NCBI RefSeq assembly: GCF_000835495.1
Contig: NW_015622543.1
Span: 1,844,239-1,908,238 of the forward strand
Direction: 5' to 3'
Source: Cladophialophora immunda
Taxonomy: Eukaryota > Ascomycota > Eurotiomycetes > Chaetothyriales > Herpotrichiellaceae
DNA length: 64,000 bases
A model generated the notes under the pieces. It searched no databases. It was not told the DNA's origin and worked only from the letters and a program-made list of their open reading frames with translations. Shown piece after piece: positions 1 to 11,121 of this stretch. Position 1 is the first letter of the stretch, and each line of letters begins with the position of its first letter. A program made the position numbers and the translations under genes.

Positions 1-439
1 TCAAGTCTTCCAGATTATGCTCGATGACCTTTTCCAGGCCGAGGACTGTCAAGACTTTGCCTCTTTGGCCCGTCGGGTTGCCCTCTTCATTGACCGCGCC
101 ACGGACTGCCGTCCTCCAGACATCCCGTAGATCTCCAGGCCGGCCGGAACTCCACTTTGGTGTTCCTGGGTCTTTGACACCCAGACCGGAGCGGAGAGGA
201 TAGCCATGTGGAATGTCGATGGCGCGGTAGACGGCCGACTCACCTGATTGACGAATGGGTGCAACCTGTGCTTGTCTTGCGAGCAGATATGGGTGAGTAT
301 CTGGGTCACGACCTGTAAGCACCGGGTAGATGAGGAACACTGCCAGAGCGAGCGCGAGAATAGTCGTCCAAATGTTCCATGACGAGAAGAATTCGGCGAT
401 GATGGCGTCGATGCGCTCTGCTAAGCCGGCCTCCGACAT
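1..439 (-). CDS. Long-chain acyl-CoA synthetase, N-terminal part (partial)
   Basis: The minus strand is open from an ATG at 437-439 to the left edge, giving about 146 residues without a stop. Near residues 25-43 there is a hydrophobic segment (TTILALALAVFLIYPVL), followed by a run resembling fungal long-chain fatty-acid CoA ligases (LLARQAQ, then ESAVYRAIDIPHGYPLRSGL, then GKVLTVLGLEKVIEHNLED). These enzymes adenylate fatty acids and join them to CoA, usually at the ER, lipid-droplet or peroxisomal membrane. The AMP-binding core and catalytic motifs lie outside the window, so activity cannot be judged. No intron is needed in the visible part. The family call rests on recognition of the N-terminal region only. 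Confidence 0.75.
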   Translation of the reverse strand, partial: MSEAGLAERIDAIIAEFFSSWNIWTTILALALAVFLIYPVLTGRDPDTHPYLLARQAQVAPIRQSGESAVYRAIDIPHGYPLRSGLGVKDPGTPKWSSGRPGDLRDVWRTAVRGAVNEEGNPTGQRGKVLTVLGLEKVIEHNLEDL

Positions 440-793
440 GATGGATCGACTTCAATGATGGATAACTCGAGTTGTCGTTGATGGACGTCGGGAATATGTC
501 GAATGTTCGAGTCGAAGTTGCTCCGAATCGGCCTGGGATTCTTGGCTCGACTCCACTTGCTGCTTTAATCCCGTTTGAGAGCCTTGTTCAGCCTTATCGA
601 GCCTTGCCACCCCACGGGCAGTGTTGGACCAGGTCTTCCACTCTATTCTTCCCGTATTTAGGGGCATATACTTTGGACAGGAATTCTCCCTACAATAATC
701 GAACTTCAGCATTAGTATTTACGCATACAGCCTGCCAATCTATCATCCACAAACTTTTACCTTCGCTTTCGTGGCTCGGACATAGCAGTTTGC
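440..793. other. Intergenic, 5' of acyl-CoA synthetase and 3' of AAA ATPase
   Basis: A stretch of about 350 bases between the ATG of the acyl-CoA synthetase and the stop of the AAA+ ATPase. It must hold the promoter of the first and the 3' UTR of the second. I see no convincing coding signal; the open frames here are short and resemble no family. Confidence 0.4.
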
Positions 794-3585
794 TCAGATA
801 AGTGCATCCCTCCCCCCCGCCTGTTCTGTCTTGTACTTCTCGAACTGCTTGATGAACTCGTCTTTGAAGTCCTTGACGTTGTTGAGGACTAGTTTGATAT
901 GGGTCTTTTCCAATCTGCTCTTGCCTTGGGCGCGGGCCAATCCTAGCGCGCTGGTTACAATGTTTCGTATCTGGCGACCGTCGAAGCCCATCTTGACCAC
1001 ATCTTCGAGTAGCCATTCCTTGATGTCATCCCAATCTTTGACGAGACCTTTCTTGGCCAGTGGTCCCAAGAAACCCCCAAAGATTCCCATTGTCTGGTCC
1101 TCATTCAGACTGACGTATTTGAAAGCGACGTGGATGCGGGATTGGACGGCGACGTCAAATTTGGCGATTTGGTTTGTCGTAAGCATGAGAATTCCTGTAG
1201 ACTTCATCAGTCTTCCATAATTCCTAACAGGCATCACATACCCTGATAGTACTCGAGCACACGAAGAAAGACTGCAGCAGCCGGTCAATACAAGCTCTCC
1301 ACAGCCGGCGCATCTTCTTACCCGATACTAATGCGTTCCTTTCTGTGTTAGCAGCGACACCCTGTCCTCTACTCTCCAAAAACACGTCGGCCTCATCGCT
1401 GCACCACCCAAGTCAGTCTCATGGTAGACGCTGAGTGAAGACAGATGAATAGGAGCTCACATGAGAAGGATAGATTGCCACGAGGTAGCCAAGTCGAAGA
1501 TCTTCTTCAGGTTGGACTCAACATTCTTTGCTTTTGTGCCCACGTCTGCAACGCTAATAGCAAATAGAGGCTTCCTAGCTGCCAGCGCTACCGTCTCGGC
1601 AGTGGAAGTCTTGCCAACACCGGGCGGCCCTGTGAAATATCAATATCTGGTCGTGCGCACGGTTACTCTGGGCTTGATTTACCATAAAGGAGAATCACCA
1701 ATCCTTTCCCCTTTCTAGCGATGATGTCGTCGACTTCGAGGCGGTTGTCCTCAGATAAGTCGCTCTTCCCGTGGCCCTCCACCAAATCTAAAATCATCTT
1801 TTTGGTTTTTCCGTCGTCAGCGAGCTTGAGTCTTGTAGACCAAGCATCATCAGGGTCTTTGTCGGGGATCTTTGCTAGGAGGGAGACCTGTAGCTGAGCC
1901 CACTGCTTGTCCCCTAAGATGTATCCGAGCACGCGAGGAGGGCAAAGCATATACTGTTCATCCTCCCATTTGCCTCTTTGATATGCTTCTTCATCGTACT
2001 TGGTTCGGAAGATCTCATTTAAAAGATCGTTCTCCCGGCAGTCATTGCAATTGCACTGAGGACTATCATCGTCTGGCCAGAGAGCTCCAACACGTGCAAC
2101 GGACGGACCGAACACGAAATATGATTCGAAGTCAACCATGACTCGACTGCTCACCTAAAGACAAAGCTTGAGCAATCTCCTGTTAGATGCTTAATGAAAC
2201 TTACGTTTGCAGATTTAGGATGTGGAGCATGCTTTTGCGAACGTGAAATTCGCCTGCGCCTTAGATACTCCAGTTCCGCGTCAAGGAATGGTCGAGGGTC
2301 ATCATCCTGAGTCAGGATTGAGCACATAGATCTCTGTCCGCGGGGAGGTACCTACCGAATCATCGTCTGCTTGAACTCCAGAGAACCCTTTCTTGACAAG
2401 CAGGGCATCTCCTCTGTAATCGAACAGCCGAGACCCTTGTGTGGCCGTGCAGAAGCTGCGAAACTTGATGCCCTGCTGGATCAGATTGTCCCTCACATTC
2501 CCCTGTTGCTCATGGAGCTCAAAAGGGTAATATGGCAAGGAGGTAATCGGCTTGGTCCCATCGAAATATTCAAACTCTAGCCTCAAAGAGCTTCTCTTGA
2601 ACATGCTTCCATTCCAATCGTAGGTCCAAGCCAGCAGAGTCCATGTGGCCTGCTCGCGGGGTACAGAGTCTCGAAAATACGGCCATGCCCCCATGTTATC
2701 TTGGACCACAAAGACTTGATCTTGGCCTTGGAATGGTCTGCCATAGACTAAGGCGCCAGGGGGGAAGACCGTCCAAAGATTGTCGAACGTGACACAGTTT
2801 TGCTGTCTATGTGAATCTCGGGTTTTGAAATACTTATCCAGCTTTGCATCACCCGATGAGTTGGTGATCGTGTCAAGCAGAAGTTTCAAATCCGATCGAG
2901 CTTGCCTGTCGGCGTCGTTCCCAGACTCTTTCTTGGTGGCCTGTTCTAGCTTGTCCCAGTTGAGGACCAAGGCTTCGTAAGGTGAGTCGATGGTGCTTGG
3001 TGAGCCGCGGAATGTGTGGTATGGGTAATGGCTAAGAAGTCCTTTCAATAGTTCCCACAGGTTTTGGTCGACAATGTCAATCTCTCCATCATCATCTTCG
3101 CTATCTCCAACAATTTTCCGTAGAGTGAATGCATACGAGGTGTCTGTAGTCTCAGAAGCGTTGGTGGACTGATCTTCCGCAGGGAAGTCTCTGCGTTCGT
3201 GCGTTGCGGAGTCGGTCCTATTGATAACAATTCTCGCGCGAGACTTGGGACCTGCTCCTGTCTCCTCTTGCGATGGATTTGTATCGCTATTGCCAACTGG
3301 GTCTTTGGAGCCCGTGTCTTTGTCTCCAACTCCATTCATAGAAATGGCCTGTCTAGGTTAGCCCAGCCCGGAGAATTTCATTTCTGGTAAAGACGTTACT
3401 TTTGATGATGTTGTGTCACCCACATTTTCACCGGTTCTCCCAGCCGAAGCCTTACGCAACAAAACAGTTTCCTCTTGCAATTCACAATAGCGCTTCTCTA
3501 GAGAGACGAATTTTGCCTCCAAGGCTGCAAATTTGTCCTCCAGACTCGATTGAGGCTGAAGACTAGGAGCCGTATCCTGAGTCAT
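794..3585 (-). CDS. AAA+ ATPase with DUF7025-type N-terminal region
   Basis: Eight exons join in frame: 3585-3400, 3348-2356, 2306-2205, 2154-1683, 1629-1461, 1398-1322, 1271-1242, 1194-794. The sum is 2430 nt, 809 residues. The N-terminus has a short coiled coil (residues about 10-45), then a polar region, then a DUF7025-like part around 250-370 (TVFPPGALVYG; the WTLLAWTYDWNG stretch). The Walker A motif GPPGVGKTSTAE lies near residues 584-595 and Walker B ILLIDEADVF near 636-645, followed by TTNQ (sensor 1) and the AAA lid. Members of this fungal family are single-ring AAA ATPases of uncertain substrate. Both nucleotide motifs are intact, so it is probably active. The N-terminal start is the least certain part: an open, protein-like frame continues upstream (about 3597-3954) but no clean splice joins it. 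Confidence 0.88.
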
Positions 3586-4363
3586 CTTTCCCGCGCTCAG
3601 CGTATGCGCGCTCTTGAAACTCGGTTTGTGACTGAGCCATCCACCACCAGGAAATTGTGCTGCATATTTAACAGTTGTGTCCGCAAGTTGCCGGGGGCGT
3701 CAGGTAGAATCCCCACCTCCTTTACATCCTTGTCTAGGATAGTTGTTGACTTTCTGGCAGCTCCGTCTCGGACGATCTCCAGGGCCGAAACGCTGCGCCC
3801 CTCCAGCTCCTCAAGCATATCTCTGGGGCTAGGTCTGCGACAACAGAGCGTTCGGAATGGGTTGGCTGCAGGAGGAATTGCGACTGGGCAGTGGGCATTT
3901 CGTCCAGTTGAATGGTTGATTGGCTCGAGAGGGAGGCTGTTGGTTTGAGCTATTACCTGATGTCCGCCTAGTTATGTACAGCCGAACTGTTAGGCAACCT
4001 GACGGCGGCTAGGGGCCGAGCCAACTCCCATTTCGCGAGAAACCTGGCTAACAAACGACCAAGCCACCATTGCACTCCTCTCGATCACACTTTCAGCACT
4101 GTAGAGCACCTCTCCGTCAGTCTTGGGCTGCATGAGCTGGCCAGCGCCTTTCGATCTCCGCAATGTGGCCTAGGTGTCAGCCCGAGACTCAGACCCTAAC
4201 CATGAGCCTCAATGGCCCCTGCTGTCCGCGCGGCAGGTGGCATTGTCAGGCCACTAGACAAGTCTAAAGGAAGCAGCATGCTCTTGAGGCCCAGAAGACG
4301 TCCTCTGGGCTTGGTTGACTCGCGAGTGCGGATTTTCGAACCTGTCAGGGTCTGACTGTTGCC
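3586..4363. other. Intergenic between divergent AAA ATPase and DUF7708 genes
   Basis: This 778-base stretch separates two divergently transcribed genes. On the minus strand 3597-3954 is open and reads like ordinary protein (LEELEGRSVSALEIV, LLNMQHNFLVVDGSV). It could be an unrecognised 5' exon of the AAA gene, but I found no convincing donor. The rest shows nothing I can name. Confidence 0.35.
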
Positions 4364-6147
4364 ATGACGTGTCAAGCTACAATCTCGTCTTCCAGCAGCA
4401 AGCGCTTCTCTGAAAAGGATCTGTGAGTATGAGTGTTGCAGCGCATATCCACTTGTCGGCTCACGACGCCATCTTTTCCCTAGGGAGACAATCAAGGCCT
4501 CAGAGATTAAGCAAACCAGATTCAAGGAGCTAGTTGTAGCGAACAAGGCGTACTCGGGAGCCGAGAAGAATGCTGTCAAAATTACCTCAGTGACGGAGTT
4601 CTATGCGTTCTGGGAAAGCACCGTCGAAGCCAGGAAAGATTTCGATGACAGGCATGAAAGGGGCTGTGGTCTATGGTCGAGGAACTACCAAAAGTCAGCG
4701 TCTGTGGTCCGCAGCTTCGTGAAAGACTTCTCCCCGATCCTGGATGTTGTGAGGGATTTCGCTGCACCATATGGAGGAGTTGCTATCGGGACGATTTCTG
4801 TTCTCTTCGCAGTGGGACCACCTGCTTCTGCTATTGCAAGAATGAGCTAATGCCAGTATCAGGTCGCTGCCAGCAAGAACGAGATGGAAATGTCGTTAGC
4901 ATCAGCCATTAATGAGATTACCGATCGGCTACCTGGGTTAAATTTGTACAAACACATATACAACGACAACCACGAGCTCGACACAAAGCTTCAAGGTCGA
5001 ATAGTGTCCGCTTACGAGATATTCATCGAGTTCTGTATCGAGGCAACGCAGTATTATAAACGCAAGGGACTTCGGCGGTGGCTGAGCGCCCTGGGTTCGC
5101 CAAGTGATCTTCGCGACAAGATTACAGAGACACAGAAGGTGATACAGGAGATACGACGGATATGCGATGAGCTGGTCGACAAGAACATCCACCTGATCAA
5201 ACAACTAAATTTGGAGCAGAAAGCAACCATTCTGAGTCAGTACTCCGCATATTCAACGATAAAGACACTAACGATGATGCATAGGACTGGAAGAGGAGGT
5301 AGACCAGCTGCTGAAAGCCCAAGACAATCACGTACTCACCGAAATCCAACACTCTCTGGGCCTCTCCAGCTTTTCAGGCGAGAACCATCGCAAACAACTC
5401 GAACAATATCGCAGGGCTTTGTACAATGATGATCACCTTAATGCTCCCTACTTTGAGCAGATGCAGGGCAGACGGCTCGAAGCGTTCCGCGCCTGCAACG
5501 AGTATCAGTCCTGGAGCAATTCCAAACACCCCTGCCTCTTGATCCTGTCGGGCCACAACGACAACAGCATACGTTACTTGGATCACTGTTGGGTCTCTCC
5601 TGTGGCCATGACTTTGATCGCAGATCTCAGCAACGGGGACAACGATCGCATTCATGGGTGCTACGTATTTTCTTCGAGGGGCGAGTCGCTCTGCCACGCC
5701 TTCTCAGTGGTCCTCTTGCAACTGTTCAGCAAGCGGAGCACGGTCCTACGAAACAAAAGCCAATGTGATGAGCTTCGCGCAGAGTTGAACAATCTACGTC
5801 AATTCCACATTGCAGAGGGAAAGCCCGCGAGTAATAATGAGACCAAGAAACTCTCCACGTTCGAACGCGTCGCGCTTCGGGCAATCGACTTCTTCAGCGA
5901 GTCGGATCAGGTGCACATCATCCTCGACAGGGCTGACCGCTGTTGTGACTTGTTCAAAGGGGTGGACCACCGGAAGGCGCTGTTCAAGCTCCTGGTGAAG
6001 CTGGTGGAAGCGGCACGGTGTAATCTCAAAGTCCTGGCGGTCGTCAACGGTGACCAGTGGAACATCGAGACCAGAAGAGATGAGCTAGGACAAAGGATGG
6101 ACGGCAGGGTCATATTGCACACTGCTGTGCAAGGCATGCGCGATTAG
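4364..6147 (+). CDS. DUF7708-family protein without a visible NACHT module
   Basis: Four exons (4364-4422, 4484-4811, 4863-5235, 5285-6147) total 1623 nt, 540 residues. The first intron uses GTGAGT/CTAG; the second has the weaker donor GTGGGA. Residues about 60-230 form the DUF7708 helical domain (SFVKDFSPILDVVRDFAAPYG, then NEITDRLPGLNLYKHIY, then a KGLRRWLSALGSP segment) that usually sits N-terminal to NACHT NTPases in fungal STAND proteins. The C-terminal half (GHNDNSIRYLDHCW, CYVFSSRGESLCHAFSVVLL, HIILDRADRC) resembles a P-loop-NTPase-like fold with a Walker-B-like ILDRAD strand, but no GxxxxGKT Walker A is present. It may act in NLR-type signalling without nucleotide hydrolysis. That role is inference. 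Confidence 0.82.
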
Positions 6148-6435
6148 CACATGGATAGCTGACTTGAAATCCTGATACGTGTCATGAAGCTACACTGCAA
6201 GGAATGGAAGGGGTAATATTTTGAAAATCTGAATGGCGTAAGGTCGACTTGTTGTACAGTGACACTTTTCTGATGGATATATAGCTTCATGAACTGAAAT
6301 TATGACAAATCAAAACACTACAACCAACGACTACGCTGCCATCGGTTCAGCCACTCTCTGTCATTAGATATATTGATATCTGCTAGCAACCCGGCATCAC
6401 CGAGTAACATACGACAAACACCGAACCCTGACAGC

Positions 6436-7782
6436 CTAAGCTACCTGTTGAGCCAGATATTGCCGTGTCTCTTTGATGGCATCGTAGCTATACAACCACT
6501 GCAGGAAAGGCGGACTCGGGAAAGGCGCATGCATGTTTGCTGGCGGGCGAGGCTGCGCCCTCCTCTCCTCTTCCGGTCGCGCCAACTCGGCCTGGTCAAT
6601 CTTGAGCTGCTTGGCCAAGAAGGCATTGCGCGCCGGGGCGTCGTCGCCGTTCAGAAACACCACCCCGTCGTGACTCGCAGCCTGGATGCGCTCGACGCGC
6701 GGCTTGCGGAGCGCCTCGTACGCCCTTGTGGCGTCCGCGATCGGCCGCCCGTTTTCCCACGCCCAGCCGACGCATTCACCCAGGACGGCGCCGTCCTCGA
6801 TCGCGCAAGAGCCGCCCGATCCGGCGTGAGGGAGCATGGCGTGCCATGCGTCCCCGAGAAGGACCACTCCGCCCTTCTCGCTCCGGCAGGTGCTCAGGGG
6901 AGGGAGCTCGGCCACCCTCCACTGGACGCAAGGTCCGATGTTGGCCAACAGGTCTCGTATCGTCGGGCAGGCGTCCCCAAACTCGGCGGCGACTTGCGCC
7001 GGATCGGCCTTGATCCCCCAGTAGCCGTAGGGAACATTGCAACCATCGCCAATGCACACGACAACATCATACGGCCTGTGCGGGGGTAAGGGCCAAGACA
7101 GTATGTATTTTCCTGGCATGAACCATCCTTGGCTGGTGCCCTGCGTCAACAGCCAGATCAGATTCGGGTTCGATGCCATGGCGTCTTTGTCGACCGTGCA
7201 TCGGTAGGCTTTTTCGTCCGAGGGTATGAGCTCGACGGAGGCCGTTGCAGGGATGGAGCCGCGGACCGCGGAGCGCAGCCCATCTGCTCCCACGACGAGG
7301 TCGGCCGAAAGGGAGCGTCCGTCCTTGAGGTGCACCGTGTTGGTGTCAACGTCGACACTGGTGACTTCTGCATCGAACAGGATCTTGGTGCCGTAACCCT
7401 GAGCGCCTTTGGCGAGGAGCTGTTGGTAATCCGCGCGGTGGATGCTCCACTTCGCCGTGCCCCAGAGGACGCTGCTGTGGTTTCCTTCATTGTGGAAGAT
7501 GGCGCCCAGGGTCTCATTGTTCGCGCCATCCCGAAGATCGATATATCTGTTTTCGGTGACGCAGGGCCTAAACTGCTCCTCGAGTCCGTAGTCCTTGATC
7601 ACCCTGACTGCATGGGAATCGATGCTGATGCTGGCGCCGAACTCGTTCAGCTCTGGTTTACCTTCAAGAACTGTCACGTCCAGTCCTCTACGTGACAGAG
7701 CAATAGCAGCCGACAGACCGCCAATGCCGGCGCCCACTACCAACACTGAATAGGGTTTTGGAGGACGGTCAATGCTTCCCAT
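6436..7782 (-). CDS. FAD-dependent monooxygenase (salicylate hydroxylase-like)
   Basis: A single exon of 448 residues. All three flavoprotein hydroxylase fingerprints are present: GAGIGGLSAAIALSRRG near residue 17 (GxGxxG, FAD ADP moiety), the DG motif VVGADGLRSAVRG near 165, and GVVLLGDAWHAMLPHAGSGG near 305 (GD motif, FAD ribityl and NADPH side). Such enzymes hydroxylate aromatic or other activated rings using NAD(P)H and O2, in the cytosol. The ATG at 7780-7782 is followed closely by the Rossmann strand, which fits the family's usual start. The next gene upstream, in the same orientation, is a nitronate monooxygenase. Substrate cannot be told from sequence; salicylate, 3-hydroxybenzoate or a secondary metabolite are all possible. 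Confidence 0.9.
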   Translation of the reverse strand: MGSIDRPPKPYSVLVVGAGIGGLSAAIALSRRGLDVTVLEGKPELNEFGASISIDSHAVRVIKDYGLEEQFRPCVTENRYIDLRDGANNETLGAIFHNEGNHSSVLWGTAKWSIHRADYQQLLAKGAQGYGTKILFDAEVTSVDVDTNTVHLKDGRSLSADLVVGADGLRSAVRGSIPATASVELIPSDEKAYRCTVDKDAMASNPNLIWLLTQGTSQGWFMPGKYILSWPLPPHRPYDVVVCIGDGCNVPYGYWGIKADPAQVAAEFGDACPTIRDLLANIGPCVQWRVAELPPLSTCRSEKGGVVLLGDAWHAMLPHAGSGGSCAIEDGAVLGECVGWAWENGRPIADATRAYEALRKPRVERIQAASHDGVVFLNGDDAPARNAFLAKQLKIDQAELARPEEERRAQPRPPANMHAPFPSPPFLQWLYSYDAIKETRQYLAQQVA

Positions 7783-8501
7783 TGTGGTGACTGATCAGTA
7801 GGAGAGAAAGTCTAGAAGCATACTCCGATCAAGGGAGACAGCTTTGAGAAGAAAGGCCTCCCTTTTAAAGTGAGAGTGAGCCCACCTGCTTACCTGAACA
7901 TACGACCGTGAAGACTCCCGCTGCCCGCAGGATGTAGACATCGTTATGCCGGTCAGCTAAGGCCGCCTCCATCTTTGCGGACTTCATTGAGGCAAAAATG
8001 CTATTTCTCCGAAGAGGCTGTCATAATATCGGACGCCTTAGGGAAGCGGGATCTGAGCGTAGAGAAAGAAAAAAGGTTCTCATGGGGTTGGCTATACGAG
8101 GTCCATCGTATGGAGCCAATTGAAGTTGAGTGATAGGCGGCAAAGTTCTCGATCCCTATAAAGATGTTTCCCAGAGAAAGTACCAAACCCAGTATTACAA
8201 GGCCTAGATACGAGGAAGTAAGCGAAAGACCATGGCCAAGAATCAGAGTTGGTGTTTTTACGCACTTGGCAGGTCAATAATATTATCTCTGATTGCTTCC
8301 CGTTCTCTAGGACGATTCGGTCAGCGTCTGAGATGATCGGTCAACATCCCCAATTTCATACTTTTAGAATCAGTCGATTTGGTGCGACATTGAGTCTTTC
8401 ACAGGAGTTGGGTTCGGACAGTCCCAACATCTAACTAAGTCTTCGTCTTCGAATCTGCCTACCAGAAACGCCCATGCCCAACATGATGATGCGAGCGCCC
8501 C
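7783..8501. other. Intergenic, promoter of the FAD monooxygenase
   Basis: About 720 bases between two minus-strand genes. It should hold the 3' UTR of the nitronate monooxygenase and the promoter of the FAD monooxygenase. A TTTAAA-like element on the minus strand at about 7862-7868 lies some 80 bases upstream of the ATG. No gene is visible. Confidence 0.4.
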
Positions 8502-9598
8502 TCATAGTCTGCTCTGTGGTTGGTAGAACTTCCGACTCCTTTCAATGGCCTCCACGGCCTCGCTCTCGATTCTCGATAGAAGCACCTGGCACGTGGGAAT
8601 GTCGTGAATCAATCCAATGACTTGGCCAGCAGTCCAGACGCCGAAGTCCTTGTCTCCGTTGATGAAGACCTCTCGCCCACGCTTCCCAGACACGAATGGG
8701 GCCACCTCTTCAAATTTCCCCGTTGTGCTGCTCTTCTCGATCGCGACAGCCTCCTGGGCAACTTTGTTCTTGAATAGTCTGGAAGTGTTCTTCCATCTTC
8801 TCAACACAAGCTCGGTGTCATGTTCCGAGGCATCCACAATGGCCTGCTTGATGTTCACATGGATTGGCGCTTCGACAGTGCACATGAATCGGGTGCCCAT
8901 GTTGATGCCTTCGGCACCCAGGGCCAGGGCGGCAGCCAATCCCTGGCCATCCGCAAAGCCGCCAGAGGCAATAAACGGTGCTCCGAGTGATTGTCTTGCT
9001 CTTGACAGCAGGATGAAATTGGTAATATCTGATTCACCCACATGGCCAGCACACTCGAAGCCGTCAATCGATAGGAAGTCCACACCCAGCTTCACAGCCG
9101 ACTGAGCGTGTCTGATGGTAGTACATTTGTGGAGGATAATGATGCCGGCGCCTTTCAGCAGCTTAATGACCGGGCCAGGCGAGTTGCCTGCTGTCTCCAC
9201 CACCTTGATTCCCTCATCGATGCAGACTTGGGCGTACTCGCCGTAGGGCGGAGCGTTCATCGTGGGCAGAAGAGTGATGTTGACGGCGAAGGGGTTCTTG
9301 GTCATGGTCCTGCATTTCCGGATCTCCTTGCGCAGGTCCTCAGGGGTAGGTTGGGTAAGAGCTGTGAGCTAGGGTCTGATTAGTGCCATTGACAATTGTC
9401 GAAGCGTGCCAGAGAGACTCACGATACCAAGACCGCCTGCGTTGGATACAGCAGATGCTAATTCGGCATATCCCACCCATTGCATTCCACCTTGTACGAC
9501 GGGAACTGTTCGATTGTGAGCAAGCTTCCCGTGCAGAGTGGGCTCTAGAATGTACCCTTGATGCCGAGTCGGCGCGTAAGTTCGGTGTTGAAAACCAT
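8502..9598 (-). CDS. Nitronate monooxygenase (2-nitropropane dioxygenase family)
   Basis: Three exons (9598-9556, 9505-9423, 9368-8502) give 993 nt, 330 residues, the normal length for the family. FMN-barrel motifs are clear: VPVVQGGMQWVGYAELASAV at the N-terminus, the catalytic-His segment FECAGHVGE near residue 150, and ASGGFADGQGLAAALALGA near 185 with GINMGTRF after it. These enzymes oxidise alkyl nitronates with FMN and O2, removing toxic propionate-3-nitronate or using nitro compounds as a nitrogen source. Start chosen at the ATG opening MVFNTELTRRLGIK. The FAD monooxygenase lies downstream in the same direction, but a functional link is only a suggestion. Confidence 0.92.
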
Positions 9599-11121
9599 TG
9601 TGGTTATGGTCTTGGATTCGCACGTGAAGGAGTCAGCGGTAATGGAGGACTTGAGGGTCTAGTCAAACTCGTGCGCAATACAACAGCCGAACAGAACAGG
9701 AGAAAAACAAGGGGGAACTAGAGAGCGAATATAAGCCAGAACACCTTGCCTTCCTTCAAATACCAGATCGTAAATGACCCGAGGTGGTTGCGATCACAAA
9801 TGCGATGGGCGCAGGAGACGCATGCAGAGTTGTGGGGGACTCGACCACAGCCGGGGACCGAGGCAATTAAGCTCCCAGGACTCTTAAGGCCGTGACAGCA
9901 CGGACTCGACATTTGCCGATGGATCACCTCAGCATAAGGAATGCCAATGCCATCTATCAGCATCCCGAGGGGCAATCAACTCCACAGCCTTGCGTGTTTG
10001 CACCCTCAACTGTTCGAAGTTGCATCCTGATTGATGCTCCCGTGGAAGGGAACAAGGGAGAAACCCGGAGCCGCAGTCGGTGCCTCGGACCGCAACATTG
10101 TTTATCCGATCCGAACCAGTCGCAGCTATTTACCATCTTCTCGTCGACGATGTTGAAAGCAATGAACCAAGAGGTAGCGACCTTAGCGGTCATGTATTGT
10201 CCCAGCCTGCATCTTCTCCGTATAGGGCAGAAGAAACAACAGCCGTGAATGTTACGCTTGGACTAACACAACAACAAATGCGCAGTGATTAAAATGGGAA
10301 AGACTTTACCAACCCCAAGTTGCGCCTAGGTGCCTAATGAAGCTCCATTCAACCACGTTTCTACCAGGATATGAACACATGAACCCGTGCAGACACTATA
10401 TCATGCTGCGGTATTGATCTGACACAACTCAGAAGTCCTCGCGAGGTCTTCGGCCGTAAGGCTTGGACGACGACGATTGGGCTAACTGCCAGCCTCGCCT
10501 GAGCCTCGCGGAATGTTCTGTAAAGGGAATAGTCTGCCTTGGTATTCTCGTCATGACACTGTATGTTTTCCACCTCAAAATCAAACCACAGCCATCTCCC
10601 TTGGTGAGTATCCATACAATGTCATTCTAGAGGCCCTGAGGCTAGATAGACATCTGCCGATACAAACTGTCATTGTCCTCCGAGTCAGGTTCGTACAGGC
10701 TTGCACAGGCTCCAGCGATCGGACTGAAACTCGTATTTTGGTTTGGCTAAACACTTTCTATGATTCATGATTTTGATGGCCCATCTTGATTCGACAACTT
10801 TCCCATACGACAATTGCGCTAGATCGAAAACAACTCTGTTGCGCGAAATGCCTGCTTGGCCTATGCGCAAACACTATTGTGGTATCCCTTGCCTTGTTTA
10901 CATGGGGGTACGGGGTACGTCGTCGCAGGGGATACCATGGATCAAGTTAAATACTCTCTTGGGGGCACTTCACTCCTCCTAGAGTTGCCGGTTTCTATAC
11001 TGCCATTTCCCCTTCTCCAATCTGCCCTTAACAGAGCTGCGAGACAGGATTTTCTTCGAAAAATAGGGATACCTTCTTATTTATAGACTTTGTTGCTGAA
11101 TCTCTCCAGCGAACGTTCATA
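9599..11121. other. Long divergent intergenic region
   Basis: About 1.5 kb between the divergent nitronate monooxygenase and RTA1-like genes. Open frames on both strands are short, overlap each other and look like no known protein, so I treat it as regulatory. A TATTTATAG element at about 11078-11086 sits some 35 bases upstream of the RTA1 ATG, after a pyrimidine-rich stretch. I see no tRNA or repeat. Confidence 0.45.

Noticed and set aside
472..801. 109-codon plus-strand frame
   Set aside because: No domain or codon pattern of interest; it covers the promoter of the acyl-CoA synthetase.
7129..7695. 188-codon plus-strand frame opposite the FAD monooxygenase
   Set aside because: It is antisense to a clear flavoprotein gene and reflects its GC-rich codons.
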